Part shown: piece by piece, positions 36,263-48,854 of the stretch
How the letters are laid out: each line of letters opens with the position of its first letter
Numbering within the stretch: position 1 is the stretch's first letter
From: Fusarium oxysporum f. sp. lycopersici 4287
Lineage: Eukaryota > Ascomycota > Sordariomycetes > Hypocreales > Nectriaceae
Direction of reading: 5' to 3'
Length of the DNA: 64,000 nucleotides
Assembly: GCF_000149955.1 (NCBI RefSeq)
Contig: NC_030995.1
Span: 2,748,213 to 2,812,212, forward strand
Position numbers and translations under genes: made by a program
The notes under the pieces: generated by a model
What the model was told of the DNA's origin: nothing
Database searches by the model: none
What the model saw: only the letters and a program-made list of their open reading frames with translations

Positions 36263-38756
36263 ATGACAACCAAATCAAGCAGATACCGCCCTACCATGCG
36301 AGAACTTTGGGTGCCGTTTTCCCCTGAAGACACTATGATCTTCAGGTTCATTCAAAAGATCAACCAAAAATATAACCTAAACATCAGAGTAAGGAACATT
36401 TACCACTACATCAATATGCCGCTTTGCATCATGCTGACAATAGATTTCTAGTCCTACTCGGACCTCTACAATTACTCTATCTCAAACTTGGAACAATTCT
36501 GGTCCGAGTGCTTCGAGACTGCTGGATTTATACAGTCTGGCTCATATACAAGAAGCATTGACGAAAGCCAGTACATTGATGCTATACCGAGATGGTTCGA
36601 AGGCATCACAATTAATTTCGCCGAGAACCTCCTCTTTTCACGAGACGATACCGTTGCCCAAGACGCTAAAGCCACTAAGGAGAAGGAGAATGGCAAGATA
36701 GCTGTCACACAAGTGGGTGAAGGGGGCGTCGACGTTCGACATTTTGACTGGGCTACTCTCCGCCATGATACCTCGTCACTCGCCAGCGCTCTTCAGAACA
36801 GAGGCTTGAATAAAGGTGACCGCGTATTTGCAGTTGCATCAAACTCGTACCAGACATTGACCGTATTTCTTGCAACCACTTGGGTAGGGGGTATATTCTC
36901 TTCAACTTCACCCGACATGGGCATTGAAGGCATACTTCAGAGAGCCAAGCAGATCAGCCCTAAGGTTAGTGAAACCTGAAATCAACATTTAACACCATAT
37001 TCCTGTTCTATTCTTCATAAATCACAACACAAGATCAAAGGCTCACAACACTTGGTAGCTCGTTTTTATGGACGATAGCACTAGGTACAACGGCAAAGAC
37101 TTTGATCTCATGTCTAAAGTTAGAAAGATCGTCGCTGAGTTGTCGAAGGAGGCCTCGTTCCAAAACTTGGTATTGCTCCCACGAGGAAAACACCCAGCCT
37201 CAATTGATCTGACCTCCAAAATCGAACCCATGGACGAGTTTCTATCTTGCGCAGACGATGGGCCTCCTTCTTTTGAACGTCTTCCGTTTCACTCCCCATG
37301 CCTCATATCCTACTCTTCTGGTACTACTGGCGAGCCAAAGTGCATCGTTCATTCAGTAGGTGGACTTCTCATAAACTCCTATAAAGAAGGTATTCTACAT
37401 GGAGACTTGAGAGCTGATGACGTGGTACTTCAATACACTACAACCGGATGGGTAAGTAAATGTCACCTGATACGATTCAACACTACTCGAGAGGCTGGCT
37501 GACTTGAACTTCAGATCATGTACGTCGCCTGTGTGACTGCTCTTCTCCCTGGTGCCCGAACTGTATTGTACGACGGTTCGCCGTTCTTTCCGAATGCGAC
37601 TTCATTCATCAAACTACTCTCGCAAGAGAAGGTCACCTCCTTCGGAACCAGCCCAAGATGGATGTTTGAAATGCGGAAACTAGGCATCTCACCGCGAGAG
37701 ATCGCCGATCTTTGTAAAGTGAAGACGGTCACAAGTACTGGCATGGTCTTATCAGATCAGCTTTTCGAATGGTTTTACGATACTGGATTCCCCAGCCACG
37801 TGAGACTGGCAAACATGTCTGGTGGAACTGATATAGTATGTGCACAGAGGTTTTCCAAACAGTTTCATGTCTAATTGTCCCAGGCCGGTTGTTTTGCACT
37901 GGGAAATCCAATTAGCCCGCTCTATGTTGGCGGCTGTCAAGGTGAGAGCTGATGATTTTCCTTTCGAAAGACCAGAAAAGATTGAGGAATTATGACTAGG
38001 TCCCTCTCTTGGAGTCGCCATTGCTATTTACAACGAAGGAACCGAAGGTAAAGCTGAACTAGCTGTCCCAGGAGCAGCCGGGGAACTAGTCGCTTATAAA
38101 CCCTTCCCCAATGTCCCTGTGTCCTTCTGGAACGATATCTTGCCACAACAATCACCCAAGTCGAAATACTTTTCTTCATATTTCGCCAAATATGAACATG
38201 TTTGGGCTCACGGTGACTTTGTCTCGATTCATCCCATCACAAAGGCCGTTTTGTTTCATGGCCGTTCTGATGGAGTCCTTAACCCTTCAGGCATTCGCTT
38301 TGGAAGTTCTGAGATATATAGCGTCATGGAGCGTCACTTTTCGGAGATCATGGTGGATAGCATTTGCGTGGGTCAGCGTCGTGCAAGTGATTCAGATGAG
38401 ACTGTGCTTCTCTTCGTGCAGATGAAACCTGGCTACCGACTCACAAGAGAGCTTGTTGAGACCATCAAACAGACCATCAGGAAGGATCTAAGTAACAGAC
38501 ATGTACCCAAACATGTCTTTGAAGCTCCAGACCTCCCAGTAAGTGAATCCAAGCCTTGTAACAATGGGACTTTCAGGCCATCTAAATTGTTACCACTTAG
38601 GTCACTGCAACTTTCAAAAAGGTTGAGCTACCCATAAAACACATCGTATCAGGAAGAAAGGTCAGACCTAGCGGAACGATTATTAACCCGAGTAGTCTCG
38701 ACTACTTTTATCAGTTTGCGGATATTGAAAACTATGTCATGAGTGCAAAGCTATAG
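36263..38756 (+). CDS. Acetoacetyl-CoA synthetase (acetoacetate-CoA ligase)
   Basis: There are seven exons: 36263-36388, 36452-36964, 37059-37451, 37515-37835, 37884-37941, 38000-38538 and 38601-38756; all phases agree and the chain is 701 aa. The N-terminus has the family's MRELWVPFSPEDT and YSDLYNYSISNLEQFW; EGITINFAENLL follows. The adenylation P-loop is SYSSGTTGEPKCIVHSVGG, with NMSGGTDI and GRSDGVLNPSGIRFGSSEIY further on, a set diagnostic for acetoacetyl-CoA synthetases. It would activate acetoacetate or a related 3-oxo acid to the CoA thioester. The C-terminus is AKL, a canonical PTS1, implying a peroxisomal location in contrast to the cytosolic animal enzyme. It sits in module B behind a CCGACGG promoter box. 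Confidence 0.9.
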
Positions 38757-39849
38757 TCGGAGGGTAGAAGCTTGTAAGCACTTGGATTATATATGTAATT
38801 ATGGAATAGTGATCGCTGCGTCATGAAATCGAATTCATAATTAGTAGTGACCAGCTCGATACTGCATAATGAGTGCACGGAAATTGGTGCAAGATAAGTC
38901 TTCTGTATGAACAGACATTTTGATTCATCCAGCAATACGGTGCTTAACCTGTGTTTGTTACTGGCAAGGTGTTTCTTCATCATGTCTCTGGAGGCGCAGG
39001 GTAATCTGGAAGCGTCATCTGACACGTCAATACATGATTATTCTGGCTCAATAAGCTGGAATTGGGCCGCCGGGGACTTGGGAGACGATGAACCCTTGAT
39101 CAGGCCGGCCCGAAACTTGCCAGCAACACCATGCAGAAGCAGCTTGCTGAGTAGGGCACATATCCACTCAATAAAAAGTCGGGAACGACGCTCAAATCTG
39201 GTATGTCAGTTATGGAGGCCGTAAGGTCAGGTGCGACGTTATTAACAATACACCATGTGCAAATCGCAGGTATTGCTACACCGAGTGCATGGCAGCACAA
39301 CGAACAGCACGCAGATTAGGGCGCAATTGTGGCAAAGCTGTGGCAGAATTCTGGAAATGGAATAGACAGAAGATGCACTATTTTGGGTTCGTCCTCTCGA
39401 GAAAGCAATGTACATCCCTTTCGTCTTTAGTCTTTTAGGTAGCTCTTTAGGCTTTTTAGTAAGTCTGATAGCGGCTCGCTAAGCATTAGTGTTAGAGAAC
39501 GGGTTTCTCGGGCCCCGAGCGTTGGCCTCGGGATGCGTAGGGTGGGGAAACTGCTTGCGGAATCTACAGTTAATTACTGATGTACCAACTAAGGAAATCA
39601 AGGGCAAAAAAATCCACCGACGGTCATTTTATACCATCCGACTCACCCCACGCAATGAATCAAGCATTTCCGAGTCTAGCAGCACGCGCGGTCGTTACCC
39701 AACTTCAGCTCTTCAATATAGTAGAGCGTATATAGTATGAGTTGTACAAGTATACATTGCCATGCAACAGCAATTAGAAACTTCACAACTGAAACTTGCA
39801 AGCTATTCTTTCAATCACATTTTGTCGGACAATCCCTAAATCTGTCAAC
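38757..39849. promoter_or_regulatory. Intergenic region with FAD-oxidase promoter sites
   Basis: No gene is recognised. Upstream of 39850 lie a TCGG-GCC-CCGA palindrome (39508-39518), a CCTCGG (39526) and a CCGACGG with downstream ATTTT (39617-39630). Confidence 0.45.
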
Positions 39850-41360
39850 ATGACGACGGGCTGGCTTAACAAAGAGCAGTTCCTGTCTCAACTTCAAGAG
39901 AACGACACCAGCTCGCAGCAATCAGCGCCTTGCCCATCTGACTATGCCCAAGGCCAAAGCTATTGGATTGATGAGTACGCCATCGACTTTGAAGACCAGT
40001 GTCGCACGGCTCAACTTCCCAGCGAGGTCGACGTTGTAGTCATCGGCACAGGCATCTCAGCCGCTGCATGTCTTTACGCTATAGCCAATCAAAAGCCCGA
40101 GCTTAAAATTGCGGCGGTTGAAGCCCGAGGCATTTGCACAGGAGCCACGGGACGGAACGGAGGCCACATTTGCAGAGCCGAGGGTACGGAACTCCGTGCC
40201 TTGGTCGAGGAAGTTGGCCAGGAGGAAGCTGTTCGACTGTCACATCTGGGTACCCGCAATCGTGACCTGATGCTTGAGGCCGTGGAAAAGATTGGAGCGG
40301 CGGATCAAGTCGACTTGAACTTGACAGGCACTCGCGTCGTTTTTGCGTCCGATGAAGAACGTCAAACCTATCTGGCTGAGCTAGATTATGCCCAAAAAAT
40401 GGGGATTTCACTGGAAGGGCGGTTCATCACTGCAGAAGATCTCAGTAAAGTACTGGATATCCTACACTCCTTTTCCAACCCAACGTATACTGACGCAAGA
40501 GCATGAAATTATAGGACAGCAATATATGCTTAGAAAAGGCAAGATATGGAGCCGCTGCTCTCGACAAGTCTGGAACTATCTACCCGCGTAAATTTGTGGC
40601 AGCCCTTTTGCGTGACGCCACCAAGCGCATCCCAAACCTGACCATTCATCCATACAACCCTGTTCGGTCTGTTTCCAAATCGAACACCTCTGGGTCAAGG
40701 CCCTTATATATTGTCAAGACAGACAAGGGCCCAATAAAATGTCTTGCGGTCGTCCACGCAACAAACGCGTATGCCAGTTATCTCATACCTTCGTTAAAAG
40801 GGCCACAAGGAGTTCTTGGCTGCAAAGCTGAATGCATTGCTATCCCCCCCAACATCTCCGCCTCAGATGTCGGCAAGGCACCGTCAGGGCTGCGTGGCGG
40901 TCTCGGTTTCAACGAGTTCTGGCACTATTTGATACAAAGGCCAAGCAACGGTCCATTCATCTACGGCTATGCGGGTATCGAAAAGGTTGGAGACTATGAT
41001 GATAGTGATACACTGCCGAAAGGCGCCGATGGTAGTCCAGCCGGCCATAGCGTCATGGGCGAGTTTCTTGAAAGTGCTTTCCCTCAAAGTTTCAAGTCGA
41101 TCAAATGGGACCAACACGTTAGTCACCGCTGGACAGGCATTCAAGGATTTACGCAGACTGGTGCCAGTCTAGTTGGACGTCATTCCAAAGAGAGCCCTGG
41201 GGAGTTCATATCGGTGGGTCATAATGGAGAAGGGATGGGGAGGTGTTTTGCATCTTCTACAGTCATGACAGACAGACTGCTACATTACTTGGACAGAAAG
41301 GATGAGAATTCCTGGTCCCCACCCGATTGGTTTCCGAGATCATTCTTGTACAATATTTAG
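39850..41360 (+). CDS. FAD-dependent amine/amino-acid oxidase (DAO family), copy 1
   Basis: Exons are 39850-40444 and 40534-41360, giving 473 aa. A Rossmann FAD-binding start VDVVVIGTGISAAACLYAI is followed by ATGRNGGH, the second conserved glycine segment. TIYPRKFVAALL, VVHATNAYASYLIP, and a C-terminal HRWTGIQGFTQTGASLVGR with VGHNGEGMGRCFAS complete the DAO (PF01266) fold. The third residue of the GxGxxG motif is Ala, a tolerated change. The enzyme would oxidise an amine, imino or amino acid to imine plus H2O2. It is a distant paralogue of the oxidase at 46753-48305. An in-frame ATG at 39796 is possible, but 39850 fits the family better. A CCGACGG box lies 230 bp upstream. Confidence 0.85.
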
Positions 41361-41698
41361 TGACAGACACCATAGTTTACAGTTTGCTGCCGAGGGATAT
41401 AGAACCCTTTCCCAAACAGTATTGAATCCAAATGCGACAACTTCTTTTGGTCCGTGATGTTGAGAAAGCTCCAAACACAATCAGCAAGTGATTGTCATTG
41501 AAATAATGTGCAGAAGGCACATCGTGAGTCTTTCTATAAGCAGTTTCTAACCGTTTAAAAGCGGGGTAAAGTATCGACTCTTCTCGTACTAGTTATATTG
41601 GGTCTAAGGTTTCAGAGGCGGACAAGCCTTGTTCCTATTCGTAACCGAATGATTCGATCACTTAAAAATGTAAATTTAAAAATACAAGAGGCTCAGGA
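41361..41698. other. Convergent intergenic region, no gene seen
   Basis: This 338-bp region lies between the stop codons of the FAD oxidase and the amidase, without recognisable features. Confidence 0.5.
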
Positions 41699-43495
41699 TT
41701 AGAGTAAACTTTCCTCTCCCCGACCAAGTGCAGCGTCAACAACTCTCATGCTGGCCAGAACCACCTCTTCGCTGTGCTTGGGGCCTAGGATCTGTAAACA
41801 CACGGCACCATTCTCATATACCTCGGGCGAATCTGAGAAAGATGATTAGGTGCCAACTTTCAAGCTATGTCGCGAGATGTATTGGAGAAACTTACATTTT
41901 TCTTGATTCTTCAGGTCTTCTTTGGATAAGGGCGTAGGTGTTTCATTTGGGCTAGGCTTAGAATCTAGCAGAGGATCAACGTTGCAAACAGGAATGGTGG
42001 CACACGGCCAGTCAATGATGTTCGAAATAGCCTCGTAGAGAAAATATTCCATTGTACCGTGAGGCGGTGCAACATGGCCACCAGATGGCATGATAAGAAC
42101 GTCGATAGGACGTCCGGTCTTGGTCACCTCAGTCGTGGCTTGCCATCGCTTCAAGAACCTTTGCCGGATTTTGAGTAAAGTTTTGGATGTCTCCTCTAAC
42201 TCACCGGCTGTCAATTGCATTGATGGTGGAGGCACAATGATTCCCTGTATGGCAGGCTCTGGTAACAAGTCTAATGTTTCTCTCAGAGCTTTACCCCCGT
42301 CTGCACAGAAGATGCGCACAGCTGTATCCCACATCTCATCCTTGGAGTCCAATAATTCAACGTCAACAGTCTTGTGTCCTGCCTTGATCAAAGCCTCTTT
42401 AGCCTGTCTAAGACCCCGCTCGATGGGGGGATGCGGACGCACGATACCATCATGGGGCATGAAGCCGAAACAAAGGCTTCCTTGGGCCGCCCAGCTCTTT
42501 GTCCGCGAAAACAGTTCCTCATTCCATGGAAATGGTTGACACGTAGCATCCCAGTTCCACGGCTCAAAAGAGAGAACGGTACGCGTATAGAGCTCCAATC
42601 CATCAATGGATGCACTCATAGGACCGGCAACTCCATTGATCAACCCGATCGAAGAGCGTTCAGCCGAATGACAAGGAAGCCGGCCGTACGTTGGACACAA
42701 GCAGTATATGCCGTTGAAGTTGGCTGGTGTTCGCACAGATCCAGCAATGTCGGTTCCGATACCCAGAGGGCTTCCTCTCAATGCTATCAGGGACCCTTCA
42801 CCTCCACTCGAGCCACCAGCCGATAGCTGCCTATTATCCGGGGTGCTGGTGCAGCCATATAGCAGGTTGTCACATTCACCAGACATTAGGGACTGGGGAA
42901 CGTTCGTCTTGCAATAGAAGACAGCGCCTGCGTCGTGTAGCCGTTTCACAAGGTCATCTGAAGAGTCCTGGATGTTATCGGCCAAGGCAACGAACCCAAG
43001 TGTCGTGGCGTGCCCCTCGAAGTTCATGACATCCTTCAGACTCATAGGTAACCCATGTAAAGGGCCGATCAGGCGACCTTCTCGGATCAGATATTGATCC
43101 AGCTCACGAGCACGCTCGAGACCTTTCTGGAAGAAAATATCTGAAAATGGGTTGGTGAGGTAATGGGCAATCGTAGCGTTGAGGCTGAAAGCGAGAAAAA
43201 CTTCTTCGGCTGTCCAGATTCTGTTCGTAATCTTGCTTAGAATCGTGGTCGGGATAGAAGATGTAATCTCTAGCTGTCTTTTTGTTAAATGGCCACTCTG
43301 GCGAGGCCAATTACGAACATTCTTGATATTCGGCGAGGGGAGTCGTGGGAGAGGCACGCCAAGGTGCTTTTTTGCCCATCGAGATACCGAATCATTACGT
43401 TGATTTTGTTTGATCTTTGCGATTTGTTCCCATCGTGATGAGTTGCGCAGTGCACCGGATACTGAAGTAGAACTCGTCATCGTTCTGCAAACCAA
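41699..43495 (-). CDS. Amidase signature enzyme (acetamidase/fatty-amide hydrolase type)
   Basis: Exon 1 is 43495-41896 and exon 2 is 41832-41699, giving 577 aa, or 572 from the second ATG at 43480. The Ser-cisSer-Lys triad is visible: Lys in GLPMSLKDVMNFEGH, cis-Ser in LSAGGSSGGEGSLIA, and the nucleophile in GTDIAGSVRTPANFNGI. The C-terminal exon supplies SPEVYENGAVCLQILGPKH, the usual ending of fungal amidases, so the intron call is secure. The enzyme would hydrolyse a carboxamide or lactam-like substrate to acid and amine. It is divergent from the permease gene, and the shared promoter holds two CCGTCGG boxes. That arrangement suits import and then hydrolysis of one compound. Confidence 0.9.
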
Positions 43496-44221
43496 GGCAT
43501 AAGCGTATTCGGGCTACGAAAGACAATTTTTCTTGTTAAGTGTGGGCACCTCCGGAGAGCTCTCAAGGTTTTCCCGAAATGTTGAAAACAGAGACTTTGG
43601 AAGGTGAGATATTATCGGCCGTCGGCTGGCCAGTATTCTGGATGAGGTGTCATGGCGGAGGCTATGCATCTTGATGTTTCAAGGTGTGGTGGGGCCAATT
43701 AGGCCCTGGTCAAATTTCAGCGAAACTTGATAAGCCTCTTCTCCACTTTGAGCCATTAGGACTCAAGGCCGGGGCTTAAGCTGTCCCTCGTTAGCGGCCG
43801 TCGGCCCTTTTCTAATTGGCTTTCATCTCGGCCAGTCTAAAGCATTGACGCCCTCCACCTCGCTCCGAAACGATTCCCTTGTGTCGTCGAGGTGACGAAT
43901 AAACCAGCCCGTTGATTGCCACTCTCTCAACCTTCTTACCTTGGTATCTGGGGGTTAGCGTTCGGTTGGCAACACGGCATAATCAGCGAGATCATCGCCT
44001 ATCTATGGGGATGAGGGGTAGGACAAGGTGCCCCCGATGATTTCTCTGCAACTTATCGAGGCACTGTCTCTGACTAGCTGCATTCAACCCTCTTCCTCTC
44101 TTTGGTTTGTTAAGAAGGCAGTGATCCTCCTATTCATCGGGCAGAATAAAATCAACATCCACATTTTTTGTTACCAAATTACACGTATTCTTCATTAATT
44201 CCATCGACTCTTTGTACCACC
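43496..44221. promoter_or_regulatory. Amidase/permease divergent promoter with two CCGTCGG boxes
   Basis: CCGTCGG occurs at 43619-43625 and 43798-43804. Read on the minus strand, both give CCGACGGCCG. Confidence 0.5.
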
Positions 44222-46151
44222 ATGGCTCACCACAGTGCAACAAGAGATGAATTTGTCGGAACCAATAGAGCCGTCGAAAGGCCATACGAAGAGAGCATCG
44301 GTTCGACTACCATGCCAACGGTCGGCGGCGACACCATCGAAAATGGCACGATTTCGGCCTTTGGATACGCCCCTGCCTATCGCCGGGTCTTGGGCGCACT
44401 AGTAGGCGTTGCGATTGTTATGGCTCTATCGTCGTATGTTCCACAATTCTGGCTTGCTCGTCTTTCGTATACCGTCTCACTTATGAGTCCCTAGGCCACT
44501 CGGTGCAATTATGGTGGTTGGCTCATACCAAGTGACTTACGCAGGCTATTGGGGGCTTTCGTGGTAATGTCCATTGGCTTCGCCTTCCACCAACAAATCT
44601 GACATACTTTGTATAGGGGATGGATCCTTCCAAATCTGATGATGCTTCCTCAAGCCATCGCTATTGCAGAGCTATGTTCGTCCATGCCCGTTAATGGAGG
44701 GTTCTATTGGTGGTCTGCAGCCTTGGCTCCTAGAAAATTATCTCGCCCCGTCGCCTTTATAGTAGGATGGTTCAATGTCCTATCCTTGGCAACTGCACTC
44801 GCTGCTTTTGCATACGCTATTGCAGCAGGGATTGCTGAGACCATCACCATTGCGACGGAACATGAGTTTTCTAACGCAGAACTGATGGGTATTTCCATGG
44901 GCGTCATCACGCTCTGGGCTAGCCTAATGCTACTACGACTGGAGAATGTGAGCATCGTTATGATCATTACGGGTAAGGATATCAAGATCAAAGTTTTATG
45001 TCAAACTCGGAGCTTGCTGACTATTCCTGCCTTCCCGGCAAATAGCAACTTTCTTGGGTCTATCGTGTATCGGCTTCATCATTGCCCTTCCGGTTCGCCA
45101 TTCCATGCTCGATATTCCGTTTGCCAGCGCGGAAGATGTTTTCGGCAGTTACAAGAATTATTCTTCGGACTGGCCTGAAACAGGAATTGCAGTTCCGTTC
45201 TGCTTCTATGGTGCTCTGTTCGTCAATTCAATCTGGGCCGCTCCGGCCTACGTGGCTGAAGAGACTCACGATGCTCGAAGGGAGGCTCCAAAGGCCATCA
45301 TGGAGTCTTTTGTTTGTACAGCAATACTAGGTCTAGGTATATGCCTGGCTTTCGCCTTTTGCATACCTGACATGGACGCTGTCGTTGAAGACAAAACGTA
45401 AGTTTGACTGCAGTCTAGAGCTACCCCATCACTTCCCGAAAAGCTATTGGATGCTGACGGAGAGTTACGTGACAGAGGCTATCCCTTCTTCGTCATAGTA
45501 TCCGATCATTGGGGGGGACCCAGTACTGTTGCCTTTCTCCTTCTTGGCAGTTTCTTCTCAACCATCGGAGGGAGCGGCATGCTTCTTACCTACGCAACGC
45601 AGGTGGCGGCTTTTGCCAGAGATGGAGGTCTTCCTTATAGCTCCTATCTCAGTCGCGTACACCAGCGAACCAATATGCCTCTGGCGGCCACAGGCCTCTT
45701 GCTCTGCCTGTCATATTTATTTCTTCTTTTGTCTCTATCCTCACACGCTAGTGATATCGTGTACTCCCTGGCAACACTGGCGAGCTTGATTATATGGGCT
45801 ACACCCATTACCTTTCGGCTTTTTGCCCGTGACAGGTGGGTACCTGGGCCTTTCTACACAGGGCGATTCAGCTGGACCATCCACCTTTTGGGGGTGCTCA
45901 CTTCTGCGTATTTTCTCATCACTCGTGCATTTCCGCCGACCAAAGACGAGCTCCCTCTTACTATTATCGTTGTTCTAGGGGTTCTCGTGGCTTCTGTTCT
46001 TGCATACGTGCTTGGTGGTGGTGACTTCAAAGGCCTTGATCTGGTCGCTCTAGAGTCATGGAGACACAACAATCGTCACTGCATAGAAGGCACAGTTGAT
46101 TTTGCCGACATTGTGCGACAATCGACGGTCGACCACATGATCAACAAATAA
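44222..46151 (+). CDS. Amino-acid/GABA-type permease (APC superfamily)
   Basis: Exons are 44222-44433, 44495-44563, 44617-44972, 45046-45397 and 45476-46151, giving 554 aa. About twelve hydrophobic segments can be followed. The first membrane helices read ISAFGYAPAYRRVLGALVG, then GSYQVTYAGYWGLSWGWILP and AIAELCSSMPVNGGFYWWSA, the consensus of fungal GABA/choline (UGA4/HNM1-like) permeases. PAYVAEETHDARREAPKAI is the conserved loop after the sixth to seventh helix. It would sit in the plasma or vacuolar membrane and import an amino acid or amine by proton symport. Two alternative acceptors near 45475 were considered; only the one chosen keeps GYPFFVIVSDHWGG in frame. Confidence 0.9.
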
Positions 46152-46752
46152 AGTGGGAGATGGATTCCTCTATCAAGTTTAGAATCTTGGTTCATCTACG
46201 ACGTGTCCTACAACTGCACACTTCTCATATGTAACACGATGAGCTGTGATGTACTAAGTTTAATCAACGCAAACACTTAAGACAGGACCTGAATATTGTC
46301 GACAGATCTGTGTTTACTTCCCAAGAAGAGTCTACCGACTGAATGCATGTAAATCTGTAAGCGAAATAACATTATTATCCGTGTTTTGTTTTCATTGTTT
46401 CAAAGGTTACATGTCAGACGATTCTCAGAATTCATCTAGTCAGTAGTCACGCGTTACGAAGCTGGCAATCAATGTCAACTGCCCATAGCTACTTAAATCT
46501 TGCTACTCGATAGCGTCCTGTTTGTCTCTACCTAACCACTCTGGTTGTATAGGAACAACACATCTCTTTTCATTCACTCGATATGTTATGCCAGAGACTT
46601 TATGCCTGTACGGACCACCCAGGGATAACTTCGACCTTTTATCCCATACGTTGTTTCATAATTACTTTACAAGTCTTCAATTTAGCGGATGGAATATGGA
46701 GCACTGATTCACAGTGAAACTGGATTCTTGCTCACTATAGGAGTTGAATGTA
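46152..46752. other. Convergent intergenic region, no gene seen
   Basis: This 0.6 kb lies between the permease and second FAD oxidase 3' ends. No open frame or repeat can be supported. Confidence 0.5.
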
Positions 46753-48305
46753 CTATCGTAGCGACGCGATTGCTTCTGCCACCATGCTGATTCGCTCAGA
46801 CAACAAACGCTCATCACTTACCGAGAATGCCTCTGGTAGTTGACGGCTCTCACTCTGCCCGATCACAGCTTTGGCCAAAATCTCGCCTGCAAGCCAACAA
46901 TAGGGCATCCCATAACCATTGAATCCAGCAACAATCCACTCTCCTGCTCCCGACCGGCCCGTGGTCGAAGGAGAAAGCCTACCAACGTATGGTGCTCCGT
47001 CCTGAGTAAATCCCATGATTCCGCTCCACGCACTGATTAGTGGATCTTTGTTGATCTCAGTGTAATTGAAAAACTGAGGTAGGATTTTCTGCAAGTGCTC
47101 GACACAGATCGCACTGACGGCTGTGTCATCAGCTGTCAAGCTCTGGTCCATGGTTGCCTTTTCGCCCCCAATAAAGAAAAAGCCCGACTTGGCATTTTGG
47201 GTTAGATACCATAGTCCGTCAGCAAGCGTTTCAGTTTCTTCATCATAAGCGGGGACGTAGTGGAAGCCAAAAGAGTCTTTTGATCCATTATTAGGGACGC
47301 CAGGACCAAGATCCTGAACCGTCATCGTTCCACGGACCGGGAACAGTAGGCCACGAAGCTTCGGGACTAGGTGGCTCGCGTAACCATTTGTACAGTGGAT
47401 AACATGGCGAGCACGGGTCTGACCTCGGGGGGAACTGACGACGTACGTTCCGTCGATGTGCTCGATTGAGGTGACTGGAGTGTTGGTTTCGATGTCTAAC
47501 CGGCCTGTGTACTTTGCCATCAGAGCCTCGAATACCTTGGTGATAACACGATATGGCCACATTACCCCAGCAGACAAAGTCACACCGCCGGTTGAGCCGT
47601 GAACACCATGGTTCTATGGCAAAAATATACGAGGTCAGAGAGCTTGTGTTTGTGTAGAAGCGAGGTCACATACCTTGAGGACAACATCCTTGTCAATGAC
47701 GCTGTAAATACCTCGCAGATGGGGATGATCCGCTTCCATTTGTGCAATGCTATCTTTCATGGCAGCAAAAGTCTCTTCATCCAAGAAAGTGCGTACTTTG
47801 GTAACGTCGCGATACTCACTCTCGTCAGGTGCGTATTCATCAATAATCTCTTTCATCCTCTCACAGGTCTTGAAGGTGAAAGACGCGATATCCCCGGCTA
47901 CTTCTTTGCCGAACCGTTCCTTGTACTCAGAGTAAATCTCGCCAGCGTTGGTGGCCAATTGGCCTCCATTGCGGCCAGTAGCTCCGGAGCACAGTGATCG
48001 TGCTTCAAAGACTACCACTCTGGCTTCCTGATCATTATCGAGGATGGTTTTGGTGACACTGGCGCCAGTGATACCAGACCCGATCACAACAACGTCAGCT
48101 GTCGTTGGGAAGGATGGGGACCTGGTATTAGCCAATGGGTGTGGTATGTGCTGCCAATAAGACGAGGTCGGGTTTTGTCGAGGGAGGCCTGGATCCTGAG
48201 TGAGGTACTCTTCGATGACATGTACTAGCACGAAGCAGTCAGTAAGCAGGGTTGGAGAAAGTGAATGGGGAAGAATGAACTACCAAGATCTTTTGACGAC
48301 TCCAT
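46753..48305 (-). CDS. FAD-dependent amine/amino-acid oxidase (DAO family), copy 2
   Basis: Exons are 48305-48284 (22 nt), 48224-47674 and 47613-46753, giving 477 aa. The short first exon yields MESSKDLVHVIEEYL, which restores the usual N-terminus. TADVVVIGSGITGASV is a canonical GxGxxG, followed by CSGATGRNGGQL. NHGVHGSTGGVTLSAGVMWP, VIHCTNGYASHLVPKL, and the C-terminal SAWSGIMGFTQDGAPYVGRL with GFNGYGMPYCWLAGE complete the DAO fold. The family oxidises secondary amines or amino acids. It is divergent from the aldehyde dehydrogenase gene, which would suit oxidation of an aldehyde released by the oxidase. No exact CCGACGG box is present in this promoter; CCGATGG at 48503 differs by one base. 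Confidence 0.9.
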
Positions 48306-48854
48306 GATTGCTGCTAGCCAGGTGGTTGCGATGTTGCGAAGCCTGTACACAGTTTCGACCGATAGATTTTCGATATTTAGGATGACGTATAAGTTGAAGC
48401 AAAAGAAGACGACATGTTTAACATTCAATACGGTCCTGTTTGGATAGTTGCTCAAATAATACAGCAATTACTCCAATCAAGAAGCTGCAAAAGCCGAGAT
48501 GACCGATGGAGCCCGCGGGTTCCTATGTTCAGGGCCGGCCCCCCACCAAACTCATTGATTGGCTGTACCCTAGTGGCGGTGCTATCTAGCAAATGTCACC
48601 GCCGGCCGATTTCTGAGACGCCCAGTACGATGCTCGAATTGCCCCACCCAGTACAGAGTTCGGCGCCTTTCCTCCGCTCTCAAATGTCCATGCATCGGCA
48701 ACCATCACTTCAAATTTCAGTCGTGTAGTGCTCATCGTCGTTAGTATCATTTCGCAGCCTGTTTTTGTGCAATCTCCAATTCACGACACTCTAGCCTGCA
48801 ATTCGTCCCTTGTCATCGGGCAGTCCACGAGCGGTCTCAAGCTACACTACAGCA
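48306..48854. promoter_or_regulatory. FAD oxidase/aldehyde dehydrogenase divergent promoter
   Basis: This is a compact 549-bp divergent region. It contains GGCCGGCC-like palindromes (about 48532 and 48602) and the near-match CCGATGG. Confidence 0.35.

Noticed and set aside
42090..42826. Two ~150-codon plus-strand frames within the amidase gene
   Set aside because: Antisense shadows of a gene with a complete amidase signature.
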